Below are positions 22,308 to 33,300 of a stretch of 64,000 nt of DNA, in pieces. The number at the start of each line of letters is the position of its first letter. Within the stretch, counting starts at the first letter, position 1. Where the stretch lies: assembly GCA_033558025.1 (NCBI GenBank), contig JAUCEF010000013.1, forward strand, positions 4,891,001 through 4,955,000. The letters are read 5' to 3'. The stretch is from Phytophthora sp. 'mugwort'. Lineage: Eukaryota > Oomycota > Peronosporomycetes > Peronosporales > Peronosporaceae. The translations under genes and the position numbers were made by a program. Below the pieces are notes generated by a model that saw nothing but the letters and a program-made list of their open reading frames with translations, did no database searches and was not told the DNA's origin.

Positions 22308-23341
22308 AGTCAGGTGATTAAAGCGCTTCAAAAACTAGCTGAGCAATAGGGCAACCCCGAAGCCGTTGGAACAGTGGCACATCAAGGCGTTACTGCACAA
22401 GCTGCAAATGGCGAAACCTTACACAAATGCTTTGAATAAGGCAGCGAAATCAACAATACACCACCCAACAAAGAGAGAAATTCGCGAAACTCAAAAATGC
22501 TCATTATCGACGAGGTCTCTAAATGGATGAGAAGTTTTTGAGTATGGCAGATGCCACCTTACGAGACGTCAAAAATGAACCTGGCTTCGTTTTTGGAGGT
22601 ATACACGTGATTCTCGTTGGAGATTGACTTCAACAGCTACCAGTTGCTGGCTATTCAACAATATTGTGTGCCCTCCCCTGCGATCCTGACAAAAATGACA
22701 CGAAGCGATGTCAAGACTCATCTTGATCGGCTCCGTGGAAATAAAGCATATTAAGCGATAGACTTGTCATCTTGGATGAAAACATGAGACGTCGAACGAT
22801 CCGAAATGACGAGGTATCCTTAACCGATGGCCTATGGGAAACTATCTCCAAGACGATATAGATATTGTCAATGTGCAGATATTTTTCCAATTCAAAAATA
22901 AAATCCTGTACAATGCTACCAAGCCAATTGGTCCGCTAACATTACAAACGCAACCGCGTACAGCCCGATTATTGTGACATCAACACATTACGAGCTGAAT
23001 TCTACGAAGACGCAGCAAAGGCTTTCTGCATAAGGCACCGGCTTACACTGCACGTGTTTCCAGCAACAATAACTCGCTCGCGTAAGCCACTTACTGCGAG
23101 CCAACGTCAAAGTCTGAACAATATCCGAGATGACAAAACTGGCAGCATGACTGTGCAATTGAAAATAGCTATTGGAATGCCTCAAAGAATATACAGACAA
23201 CGACGGTGAAAGACGCCACGCGTTGGAGAGAGTTAGTATGGTAATTGTGAGCGTGTAGCAGACGATATGAAAACATTCCATCAGCAAATGCAGCTATCTA
23301 ATTGGTTATAAAGTCCAATTCTACTGATTTAAATTGTAATG

Positions 23342-25052
23342 AGACAGGCAAAAAAATGTGGTAAGCAAAAAATGTAACTGCGTTTGTATTGTGGTTACAC
23401 CTGCATCGTCGGGTATTGCGGAATGGCTTTCTCGAACGCCCCGACAACAATTTCTGCTGCAATCAACCCCGAAGCAGCTATCGTTCGCTTAATTAGTGCA
23501 AGCGCTTCTTTTTTGTTCGTTGGCTGTTTCTTTGTCTTCACCGTCTTCCTTGCCTTTCTATCTCGCCTTACTCTTCTTGGTATTCTTGTTTGTGCTGCCC
23601 TTTCCTTCCCTTATGCTTCTTCTTACCTTCCTCGTTGCCTTTCGCCACCTTGTCCTTCCCCTTCTTGTTCTTCGCCTCCTTGTCCTTCCTCTTCGAAGAC
23701 TGCTCAGTTAGCCAAAGGGCGCGCAATTTTTTTCTTGAGTGGCCCCATAACACCGACGTCAAGGGACTAACACACTGCGGTGTTGTTCGCTGGGAGCGGC
23801 ACCACCGTGACGTTCGTCTCATCAACTTTCATCCTCTGTCCCTTGTCAGAAACATGGCAAATCAAAATTATCTCGCAAAAGGACAGAGGGTGCGTCAATC
23901 TTAAATTCCAGGGGTTATTTTGCACACTTTACCTATACATGACGGTCCATCCATCCGCCGTTTTGGACGGCGTACACATGCCCTGGGGGTATGTCTTAAG
24001 CTCTTTTTTTTCAATTCTACCCCCTAATTTAGCATGAACACAATGAACAGAATAGGAAGTTATTTCCTGTAAAATCACAAAAAGTTAGAAATTTAAATCA
24101 TTAATACTTACCGTCGGCGCGCCGTAAGCACCGCCGTCATCTGGCGCTGTACTTCTCTGTCTTTCATTTTGCCCAAGCCCTTCCACCCTCGGATTTCCCA
24201 AAATTTGTTTGGCGGGGTGTTATAATAGATCGCAGTTTCATCTATGTTGTAAATTTCATCCACTGTGTGCTTGATTCCGTATTTTTCCAAAACTTCTAGG
24301 GCGGGTTTCACATGCGTTTCTTCCATTTCGGTCTCATTCTTCTTCGTTGCAAGAACTGTTTGCATTGAAAAACCATGACTACACGCAAAAAGGTCAAAGT
24401 AATTATCAATAACTACAAAAAGAAGAGATAACCATGTTACCGTTTTGCAAACCGTTGTAGCAATGTCATTATTGCGTTATACCCACTCTTGATGCCCTTT
24501 TTTACTCAAGGTACTATTGTAACAATGGGTGGTAGTTTAGCTTGATGTATTCGAGCATGTACTGCGTGCAAAGCGGCTTGAAATAAATGTTAGATTGCAC
24601 AAAATATGAAAATAACTTAAACAATGTCATCAAACCTCTTCATCTCGGCGGAGATCCTTCATAAACGCAGCAAGCCCGTGTGAAAAAGGAATAATTTCCT
24701 TCTTACCCCCTCAGTGTTTTGCCGGTCTGGGCGACCAATCGCGGAGATTGCGGCGAGGGTACCCCAGCTGACGTCCGGCTGTAGCTTCGCCGAGAGTTTC
24801 GATAAGCTCCAGTGCATAGCGCTTCTGAGCGATCGTGTACGAGCGTTGCTGGCGCGGCGTTAGGACCATGGCGGTCTCAAACCCAAAATAGAGCACGCAG
24901 ATCGCTGCAGCCGCTGCACAGTCCATTCATTTTGGCGCCAAACAAGTATCGATTTTACTGGCAAAAACTATTGTAGCCATCTGATTGGGCAACATAAAGA
25001 GCTAATGTACTGAAGGCAGGATAGCTTTTGTAACCACAGCCTCCGCCTGTCT
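23342..25052 (-). mobile_element. pogo-like DNA transposon nested in the Helitron
   Basis: The inverted pair agacaggc (23342-23349) and gcctgtct (25045-25052) opens a longer imperfect inverted repeat including tgtggt.ac (left 23357-23370; right about 25029-25040). It encloses a minus-strand pogo-like transposase relic. The Helitron helicase reads up to about 23320 on the left and resumes near 25090 on the right, so the insertion interpretation fits both reading frames. An exact TA target duplication could not be assigned. Confidence 0.6.
23700..24926 (-). pseudogene. pogo/Tigger-like transposase relic (DDE_1)
   Basis: Starts at 24926 with a CENP-B-type HTH (RSYTIAQKRYALELIETLGE and AGRQLGYPRRNLRDW). 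The central catalytic region has VDEIYNIDETAIYYNTPPNK (24230-24270; NIDET is the usual catalytic Asp context) and MTAVLTARR. The C-terminal part near 23740-23800 reads VVPLPANNTAVC and LDVGVMGPLKKKLRALWL, the end of the DDE_1 domain. A lysine-rich tail (23570-23700) follows. Frame changes and a gap between 24370 and 24700 make it inactive. Confidence 0.72.
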
Positions 25053-25089
25053 ACGTCAAAATGGCATCTTTTAAGTCGGGGATCTTGCA

Positions 25090-25600
25090 CCGTCTTTGTC
25101 TGTATCCACGGCGCTAAAACTAGCGAACGGCTCAATTGGACATGTCGTTAAGATTCAAACAGCTCCAAATGATGTCAAACGAGATATTGAAGAAAACGGT
25201 ATCTCATACCAAATACACAACACTTGGTATGAGATACCGTTTTCTTCAATATCCTGTTTACATACAATTGCAAGACCGCGAACTCAAAGCTTCATATCCC
25301 AGTTACCCAATGGGAGAAGAACCTAGCGTGCAGATCTACATTTTACAGCGAACTTTTGCCGTCAAGATCAACAAAGCACCACTTGTTCCCGCGTTTCTCT
25401 CACCAGCGAAAAATGTCAAGGCTCATTGTAAAACGCATGATACTTGCACCTCTGCGCCACCATACGAGGCGAGTACCGCAAAACAATTTGTTTACGTTGC
25501 AGTCACTCGAGTCAAGTCGATGAAGCAACTTTTCTTAATGGAACCGCTGATACTACAATATCTCAAACTCCAAGCTGACGCATTAGCAGAAACAGCTTAG
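25090..25600 (+). pseudogene. Helitron helicase C-terminal part
   Basis: Begins with STALKLANGSIGHVVKI, matching the helicase segment that follows the point where the frame stops on the far side of the nested transposon. Further on it reads INKAPLVPAFL (about 25365) and FVYVAVTRVKSMKQLFLMEP (25486-25545), the last conserved helicase motif of Helitron and Pif1-like proteins. A frame change coincides with the 30-bp palindrome at 25183-25253. The end of the Helitron (CTRR with a hairpin) was not found. Confidence 0.8.
25183..25253. repeat. Perfect 30-bp inverted repeat, 11-base loop
   Basis: Left arm 25183-25212, right arm 25224-25253. All 30 positions are complementary on checking base by base. 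It lies inside helicase coding sequence and marks a frame change, so one arm was probably copied from the other. Confidence 0.95.
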
Positions 25601-25935
25601 AACACTTGGAGAGTAGTTAAGCACCAAATAAACATGATCCAGTTCACGTATGGATACGACTCATTTTTTCACCTCCACGCACGAAATACAACAAGACGTG
25701 ATCGTAAGTTCTTCCTCATCCACCCTTCCACATGTATGAACAACTTCAAAAAAGACCCGCTGCTACGTGCACAGCACGGCTTTTGTGAAAGAATGCTAAA
25801 TATTTGGGAGGTTACTTGTATCGTGTACGAGTATATGATAATGAATGGCCCGATTTGGCGCCGGTACGAGTACTGCATCTCCGAGTGTCGACTAATAAAT
25901 CAGTTTGACGTTGTATTTACTGTAACCTCGGTGTC
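25600..25935. other. Open plus-strand stretch of unknown identity
   Basis: An open plus-strand frame runs from 25634 to 25996, overlapping the left end of the next transposon, so at least its end is not host coding. It is cysteine- and aromatic-rich without a motif I recognise. May be the trailing part of the Helitron. Confidence 0.3.
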
Positions 25936-25970
25936 AAGTGTCACCCCGTCCGTGCAGGCAAATCCTGTGA

Positions 25971-27311
25971 TTAGGATAAATTCAGCTTGCAGGTAAGAAC
26001 AAGTGCAGGAACCACCGAATCGGTATCCATGTAATAATCCTGGTAATTGCATCGACTCACGATGTCGTCGTCCGTAGATACATCTCCTACCTCTGTATCC
26101 AGCCAGGATAAAGCTTGCAAGCTACCAGAAAATTCCGGCAATTTCACTGGGCTCCACAGTTTCGCTAGGCGTATCATTGCGCTCGTCAAAGAGAAGTCCC
26201 ACATGTTTGAATCCACCTTTCGCTGTTTTCGTAGTAAGACCATCCCATGCCGAATGTAGCCACTGCAACACTATTTTGTGATCCGGGGACGTGAGCTTTG
26301 GCTCGGTTTCTTCAGATGCCAGTACTTTCGAGCATTGTTCCTTCAGATATACTGTCCACGAGCTCTCATGCGGTCATTAAGCTGTTTATTCCAGGATATA
26401 TCCGCTGGCTGGCAACAGTGGGTATATCCTGGAGGAATACGTTGCAAGATCACATTTTAGCTGGCGGCAAACGCAACGACTTTAGCCGTCCAATAGGCGA
26501 TGAAATCCCATAGGATCATGACGGGGTCATCAGTAGAGAAGCGATCGCCAAAATAAATGCTGTAGGAAGAGCATTGATAAATCCGCGTTCCACCATCCTT
26601 TCACATTCGTATATATGGATGTTTGTGTTTCCTTTTGCAATGGCTCCATTGTAGATCACACCCGTCTATGAATCCGTGCCGCAGACGCGAGTTTTTCCCG
26701 ATATCCTCGTCTTTTGAAGGCTTCATTTTAAATATGACCTTGGGTCATATTTACGACCAGTGCAATCGGCAAGTAGCATGGCTGTAAGTCTCTCCTTACT
26801 TTTACCACCGCATTTGACCACCCAGACGGTACTGGCGCCACGTCGATCAACTGTGCGCTTGGGCACATACTCGTAAAAGATTGCGGTTTGATCCGCAATA
26901 TACACTTTCGTAATGCCTTCTTCAGCAATAAGACTGCGCACCGCAGCCGAGAATTCCTTAGGCAACAATATCAGAATCACCTGACGTCGTTGTCCTTGCC
27001 GTGTCTTGGCCCTGAGCGAGAGGCTGTAGCGAGTCAGATATGAAGCGATCCAAGTAGGAGTCGCTGCAAATATCGAGCGAGGAACGTTGTACAGTGCAGC
27101 GATTTCTAAAGCTTCCAGTTCAATCATTTTAGCTGACACAGGGGGACCATGCGATCTCGATGCAATTAGCCACTCTAAGATATCCAATTCAGCGTCGTCC
27201 GACAAGGTCTTCGCCGTACCAATGTGCCTCAACCGCTTCTGCTGCGCAATCTTCACCTTTGCGGCCAGTGCGTCGATATATGTCCTCTCTCCTGCTTCCA
27301 GCCCCGGATGA
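25971..27311 (-). pseudogene. pogo-like transposase relic
   Basis: The longest piece (27256-26723) reads an HTH segment (LEIAALYNVPRSIFAATPTW and YLTRYSLSLRAKTRQGQ), then the catalytic stretch ITKVYIADQTAIFYEYVPKR (ADQT replaces the more usual DET/DQT context), then KCGGKSKERLTAMLL. The frame breaks at about 26725, at a short palindrome. It resumes in other frames: FIDGCDLQWSHCKRK (about 26650), then PPGYTHCCQPADISWNKQL (about 26400). It ends with a helical C-terminus at 26243-25971. Gene order and motifs match a transposase family that is common in oomycetes, from memory. Inactive. Confidence 0.75.
26729..26753. repeat. Perfect 11-bp inverted repeat, 3-base loop
   Basis: taaatatgacc / ggtcatattta around ttg, at the frame break of the pogo-like transposase. 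Confidence 0.8.
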
Positions 27312-27579
27312 CACGTGCCTTCGACTTGTACGCAATGCTCTGAGGATCAATTCCAGGCCAAAATGTGTTAATTATGACTGTGTGTCATATAAAAGCAGCG
27401 CAGCAGACTTCAACGCGAAAGTCTCCGACGTCAGCTTGTACTGCTTCGGCTTTCTCCTCCCCCCTTTACTTGGTGCCACTGCTTGCGGCCGCTGAGATCA
27501 AATGCTGCGGGCGCCGTTCGTGCTTTGTTTGTGCTTTGCTGCACTGACATAAAAGACGGGGGGATATGGGGTGACACTT

Positions 27580-27887
27580 AACAACGCGGAGCAAATTCTT
27601 GTTTGAAGTGTCAAATTAAGGTCTATTATTGATCAAAATTGGGGGTGACACGTATCATCGGCGGACACGACATCGAGATTACCGTACAACTTCGCCGAGC
27701 TATAAATATTTTATTTCAAATTTTGAAGTAGGTTAATTTGGACCCAGATCACCTAATTGTTTCGATTAGGTACGATAATTCATTATTGCTTTATATATTG
27801 AGCACGTCTTATTGGCGGAAATTGTGCTCATCATATCCTGCTTTGGCTGCCACGCGGTCAATTTTGAAGGAGAAAGAGAGACTGACA
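27580..27887 (+). promoter_or_regulatory. Putative promoter and 5' leader of the ribophorin II gene
   Basis: About 310 bp between the transposon end and the start codon. Contains AT-rich sequence near 27700-27800 and the pyrimidine-rich ctcatcatatcctgctttgg (27829-27848), which only loosely resembles the oomycete initiator (CTCATTyyNCA). No firm core promoter assigned. Confidence 0.3.
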
Positions 27888-29157
27888 ATGACGCTCTCGT
27901 CTCGGCTGATGGCCGCTTGCGGCGCGGCGCTGCTGCTGCTGTCGGTATCGGTGAACGCCGCGCTCAATGTGAACATGAAACTGGTATCTTCGCGCGTGAC
28001 ACTGACTGCTGAAGCGCTGGAGGTAGCCGTCATGGTGACGCCCAAGCAGCCCAAGCTTAAGCAGCTCACGCTTGAGACGCTCGTGGATACGTCGGGCGCC
28101 GCCGTGCTCTCAGGACTGGTGCGTTGCGGGCGATATGGTGGAAGGTGAATAGCTTAAACATTGCACTAACTTGTGTATGGTTTTGCTCGTACTCGACGCT
28201 GTGCAGACGCTCAAGGGCGACGGCAGCAAGTTCGTGGCCAAGTTGGCGGGCGACGATAAACTGCAGGCCGGCATGTACAAGCTCAAGGTATCGGCATTGG
28301 ATGAAGAGACTAAGCAAAGCGCCTACGAGGTGCTGCAACTTAAAGTGACGACGCCGGTGGAGGTGGCTAGTGCCAAAGCTAGCGGCAAGACGCTCAAGCT
28401 AGGCGACAAGCTCATGGGCCGGGACTTCAACGCCGCCGCTGAGGACACACTCAAGATGGAGGTGAAGCTGCAGCAGAAGCACGACAAGACGCCCGTGGTT
28501 GCGCATCAGGCCTTCCTTCGCTTCACGCACGCCATGGAGAAGACGGATACGTACTTTGTGCTGACGGCCGACGCAAGCCTGACCCACAGCACGACGCTGC
28601 AGTTCGCCGCGCTTAGCAAAAAGTTCGGCTACAAGTCGGGCAAATACCATGTGGAACTCATTTTGGGCGCGTCCACGTTCGAGAAGGCTATCGTGTGGGA
28701 TCTGGGCAACGTGGAGCTGCAGCTTGGCGCGGCCCCGCCAGAAACGCCTTCGCCGCTCTACAAGAAGCCACTGCTGTACGAAAGCGACACGACGCTCAAG
28801 GCACTGCCCGAAATCAAACACGTCATGCGCGAGCAGGACCCGCGGCCTCCTGTGGCTGTGTCCATGGCCTTCATGGGTGCCGTGCTGGTCCCGCTGGCCT
28901 TCTTCTTCGTCTTTGTGGCGCGTTTGGGTCTCAACGCAAAGCGCCTATTCGAAGGCTCTGTGTTCGTTTTTGGGTGTGTGTTCTTGGCGTCTCTGGGCGG
29001 TATCTTGGCTCTTTTCGGCCTCTACTGGCTGGAGCTGACCATGTTCCGCACTTTGGGCTACCTCAGCATTCTGGGCTCTGTGAACCTCTGGTCCGGCCAC
29101 TTGACACTTAAACGTCTCGCTGAGGCTCCCGCCAAGAAGACCACCAAGGTTGAATAG
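27888..29157 (+). CDS. RPN2: Oligosaccharyltransferase subunit, ribophorin II/Swp1 family
   Basis: Exons 27888-28118 and 28207-29157; the intron 28119-28206 (88 nt) has GT and TGTGCAG ends. Protein 393 aa. Residues 1-24 are a clear signal peptide ending near SVNA. A lumenal beta-rich region follows (about 25-290). At the C-terminus are three membrane segments, about 293-315, 329-351 and 356-374. The last stretch (MFRTLGYLSILGSVNLWSGH) is the most family-specific. Family knowledge: RPN2/Swp1 is a non-catalytic subunit of the ER oligosaccharyltransferase that transfers Glc3Man9GlcNAc2 to Asn residues. The length lies between yeast Swp1 (about 286) and human RPN2 (about 631), so the N-terminal domain is reduced. 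Start chosen at the ATG directly preceding the signal peptide; the upstream in-frame ATG at 27738 would spoil it. Confidence 0.88.
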
Positions 29158-30390
29158 ATGGGACAGTACAAGGAGATGTCATGCAGCTTTTTACTGCCCC
29201 ATAAGCGCAAGAATGCGAAAGATAGGCACATTGATGAAATGAAATTGAGCTTGTGTCTTGCCCAGTGTCGTGATGGTTGACGATCGCTGGTGAGCTTAAC
29301 TCACGTATTGACCAAAGGAGGACAACACGTTATTAAACTGACATGTCATTTTCGTACCCCACAGACGATCCAGCAACGACAGCATTCATGGACTCCACGA
29401 GTCAACACCTTTAGGCTTGGGATTGTTGACTCGTAGCAAGCCACGTTGCTGCAATCATCCTCACGACCCGGAACGGTGGTGCAGTCAGTTGACAAAAGCA
29501 GCACCTATTTTGCAGACATGGACATAAACTCTTGATCTGGTTCAAAGGAGTTCGGAGAAGATACAACAGTGCAGTCCTGTTGCAACCTACTTGCACGAGT
29601 GCCTCAAATTTCGTCTCACGTGGCGAGCACCGCGTAAAAGTTCTTTAATGCCTGGATATTGCTCTACACCGCCGTGCTTCTCGCACCCTTTTGAGAGTCG
29701 ATGGTCAGCGCTAAGGCTAATAGCGAACTCTGCACCGTCGACACCAGCGCATCCACCGACGCTGTGTCGAAGCACAATGGCCGGCCGTACAGAGCCACGC
29801 ACTTCGTCATCGGATGAAGGAGTTGCCTGGATCCTTTTATGTTTTCGTTGCAGAGATCTTTCGGGTTGACGAGAAAACTTAAAAAATTTAGTCACTATGT
29901 CCGGTGTCTTTGCGCAATCTGCAGCGAACTTGGTCGAGCGCTGGCAAGTTGCGGTGCAGTAGGCAGAACTGAACCAGTTCATGCGTACCACTTCTGCCAA
30001 AACGCGTCATCTCTCCTGCCACGGTTACTCCCCAACCATAATCAATATGTCGTCTACATTTCAACTTCAACTTCGCATTTCAGTGATCCAATGGCGCATC
30101 TCCTGTCTTAATAAATTATGTCGGTTTTCTCCAACAGGGCAAACAACTTTTATTAAGAGATTGTATAAACACATACACTTGTCAGACTCTATTGTGTCTA
30201 TGAGTCGACATATCCACGGCGCAACCGATTAGGCATTTTTCTGTGGAATATCGAAATAACGTCCAAGGAACCGCCGCCGCCCAGAGCTCCGCGCTGTGAC
30301 GTCGCAGTGTTCAGCCGAGGCGGCTTAAGCTGCCGGCGAGATCGCAGCGCGGAAAGGCGCGACGTCTTCATTCTCGCAAGTTACACGCCC
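29158..30390. other. 1.2 kb intergenic region
   Basis: Holds the 3' end of the ribophorin II transcript and the promoter/leader of the RhoGEF gene. A 137-codon minus-strand open frame (29587-30000) has no recognised motif. I see no transposon motif here. The last 100 bp are GC-rich leader; the plus-strand frame is open from 30307. Confidence 0.45.
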
Positions 30391-33300
30391 ATGAACAGCC
30401 AACAGCAGCCCGAGGCGGTGGCGGCGGTCGAGGCTCCGCGCATTGCCGCGCCACGCCGCCGCCGCGTGGACGCCAAGCCGTCGTCGCGAGCGAAGCTGAC
30501 GCTGCGTCCGGGTATTGTGCTGTTCGACCCAAAGGACCTGGAGACTGGTGGTACTGATGACTGGAAGCCTTCGCTGACGGTGGAGCTACTCAAAGACAAC
30601 CAGGAGGACGACGAGGAAGTAGAAGCAGGGGAAGACAACCAGGAGGACAATGACGACATGAAGCCGGACTCCCCAACCGCCAAGCGGGCCAGACTACGTG
30701 CGCGTGTCATTGAGGAGATCTGTGAGACGGAGAAGAGCTACGTTAGCGACATCAGCACGCTCAATGACCACTACATCGTACCCCTGGAGGACAACACGCA
30801 CCGCATCATGGAGGACGCGCAGATTGCCGTCTTCTTCAATAATTTGAGGCATCTCGTCATGCTCAACTCGAAGCTGCTTGAAGACTTGCAGGAGATCGTA
30901 CAGCGACGAGCGGTAGCAACTCAGACGAAAAAGATCGGAGAAGCTGCTTCGACCGGTAAACGCAAGAAAAGCGTCAAAAGCCCAGTAGCAGTCGCAGTGC
31001 AGTGCGAAGCTGAAGGTGTCGGCGCCGTCTTCTGTCGCTACGCACCTCTGTTCAAGCTGTACGGAGGCTATGCCAAAGATTACGAGGAAGTGGCAGCACT
31101 GCTGCAGAATTTCGGCCGTGACACGCGCTTGGGGTTCTCAAAATTCCTGGAAACTTGTCGAGAAAGAAGTGGCTCACCCAAACCGTTCGAGAGCCTTTTG
31201 ATCATGCCAATCCAGCGCATTCCACGCTACAAGCTGCTCTTAGAGCGGTTGTGCGAGCTAACACCGACAGAACATCCTGATGCAGCTTTTCTAACTGAGG
31301 CAGTAAACCGTGTACGCAGCGCTGCGTCGTGTATTAACGAGACCGTGCGGCGTCAGGAAAACCTCGAGACAGTGTTACAAGCTCAGCAGAAGTTTGCGGG
31401 TCAACTTTCGCTGTTCACCGCAGACCGGAGGCTACTGAAGTCAGGCAAAGTAACCAAAATGTCTACCAAGCGACAGGAAGAAGTCATGATTCATCTTTTT
31501 AATGACATCCTGCTATACAGCGGTGTGCTAATTACCGGCGGGTATCGCGTGCGTCGGATTGTTCACTTACATTCCAAGGCTGTCGGTGTCAAGACGGAGC
31601 TACCCTCTCCCGTTCAAGCACTTTTCGAGCAGCAGTCACGACGACGCGTACGCAAAGACTGCGGCTTTGTCGTGACTAGCCGCGAGAAAACGTTCATCTT
31701 GTTCACAGAAACTCCTGAGAAACAGCACGAGTGGGTGGACGCCATTACAAGTGCTGTAAAAGAAGCTCAGAAGCAGAAGAAGGCTGGAGCTGGGGACGAT
31801 GGAGACGGTGACAACAACAATCTCGAGTCGTGTGAAGGGCCCGCAGATGCAGCAGCGCTTTGGGTCCCTGACGAAGTAGCTGAGTCGTGCACGAATTGCA
31901 ACGCTTCCTTCCGCGCATACTATCGACGTCGACACCATTGTCGTCGCTGTGGAGCGGTCGTGTGTGACACCTGCTCTTCAGGACGTGCACCGCTATTTGT
32001 TGGCGAGTCCTCTCGGGCTGAGCGTGTTTGCAGCCCGTGCTTCAAGATCCTGGATCTAGTGCGTCAAATTGCTATGCATTGGTTATCACGGGTTGTGGAG
32101 TTTCGTGGCGTACTTCGACGTCGACGCTTTAACAAGTGGAGTGAGCACTATTACGAGCTTCGAGCTGGTGTACTCAAGCAGTTCACGCTGGAAACCGCTT
32201 CAGCTAGCGCCACACCAGTTGCACAAAATGGTACTGCTGGTGGATTCAACAACTCTGGTCATGGTGGATCGGCGAGTGCCACTATTCCGACAACTGGCAA
32301 CACGCTTCGGTGCTGTACGGACGAACTTGCTCTTGCCGGCGCAATTGTGATCCACCGCTCCGACAGCCGCGCACACAAAAACCGTTTCTGCTTCCAGATC
32401 TCAACTTCAGAGTACGACGAGACGGATTCCAAGCAAAAAGCGGGTGACAATGGAAATCAGCACAAAGCAAGCCCCACTCGACGACGCTTAAGTCAACCTT
32501 CACTTCGACCACATTTCAGAAGCAAACTTTCACCGCTAAAGCAAGTTGTTAGTCGATTTGGTGACGCCGTGTCCCGTCGACGAGAGCCTGTTTCTGGAGT
32601 ATCTGCTTCCACTTATGACAGCACTGTCCTCTTGGCTTCACCCCCACCGCTTCATTCCGCACCGACCCCATCACCTAACTCGTCTCTCGTATCGTCGTCT
32701 TCAGCCGTGACGACCACAATGCACGAAAGCGAATGGATCTTGTGTGCTTCAACTATTCAGGAAGAGGTGGCATGGCGTGTGGCCATTCAAAGCTCGGCTG
32801 ACAAGGCATTGCATCGCATGCGACGATCACGCGTGACGGATTTCCCTGGTTCATTGGCCCAGAGCGGCATCTTAAGTTTGAGTATGACTGTACCTCCAAG
32901 CAGCTTGCGGGCCTCGATGTCGGTCATTTCGGGCTCGAGTTTTGTCGGGACTGGCAGACGACGCATGTCGTCCCTTGACCGCGGACGCGCCACGGATGCC
33001 GAACTATCGCTGGAGCTTGCTCAGGAGGCAGGAGAAGATCGTGATGCGTATTTGTTGGAGCGTCGGCGTCGGCAAATTCTGAAAGAGATTATTCGATCCG
33101 AGGAGAGCTACGTCCAGTGCTTAGGCGAATGTATTCGGCTCTTCGTCCAGCCGCTGTTGCTACGCCAACTTGAAGGACGACAAATGTACCGCCGTCGCCA
33201 AAACAAACGCAGAGGATCCCTGCGTCCTGTTCTTGGAGCAGGACCATTGACTTCTTCTGCCCGAATTGCTGTTCCAAGTCGAGGTCATCGTCGAGCAGGG

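Larger units (their letters stand above)
17947..23340 (+). pseudogene. Helitron Rep/helicase, N-terminal and central parts
   Basis: Collinear with Helitron RepHel proteins but in changing frames. 17947-18501 is an open basic N-terminus. 19050-19350 carries the Helitron-like N domain (FGFEELFPFGRVDLDEPREV and FRLSSRRHVKHHSFTLVAFD). 19961-19990 reads GDLHSHMLVW, the HUH nuclease motif with both His. 20735-20749 reads YMMKY followed by STKPQ, the two-tyrosine motif. 21050-21150 has LLDYIHRPSQLENV. Helicase motifs follow: AMLILFHPFRDRKD (about 21510), Walker A region (about 22270-22310, damaged), MLIIDEVS (Walker B, about 22497) and GDWLQQLPVAGY-like text (about 22620). Many stops and shifts show it is inactive. 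The helicase C-terminus is displaced to 25090-25600 by an inserted element. Family knowledge: rolling-circle transposition. Confidence 0.88.
25936..27579 (-). mobile_element. pogo-like transposon with 12-bp matching ends
   Basis: aagtgtcacccc at 25936-25947 is the exact inverted complement of ggggtgacactt at 27568-27579. The pair encloses a minus-strand transposase relic. A further ggggtgacacg lies at 27646-27656, so the true right end could be about 70 bp further out. The element ends about 310 bp upstream of the ribophorin II start codon. Confidence 0.6.

Noticed and set aside
27738..27887. Longer N-terminus for ribophorin II using the upstream ATG
   Set aside because: It would add 50 residues before a textbook signal peptide; the ATG at 27888 is far more likely.
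28399..28821. Minus-strand ORF of 140 codons
   Set aside because: Shadow of ribophorin II exon 2.
29587..30000. Minus-strand gene of 137 codons in the intergenic region
   Set aside because: No motif, no homologue recognised, and weak coding character; kept only as a remark in the intergenic entry.
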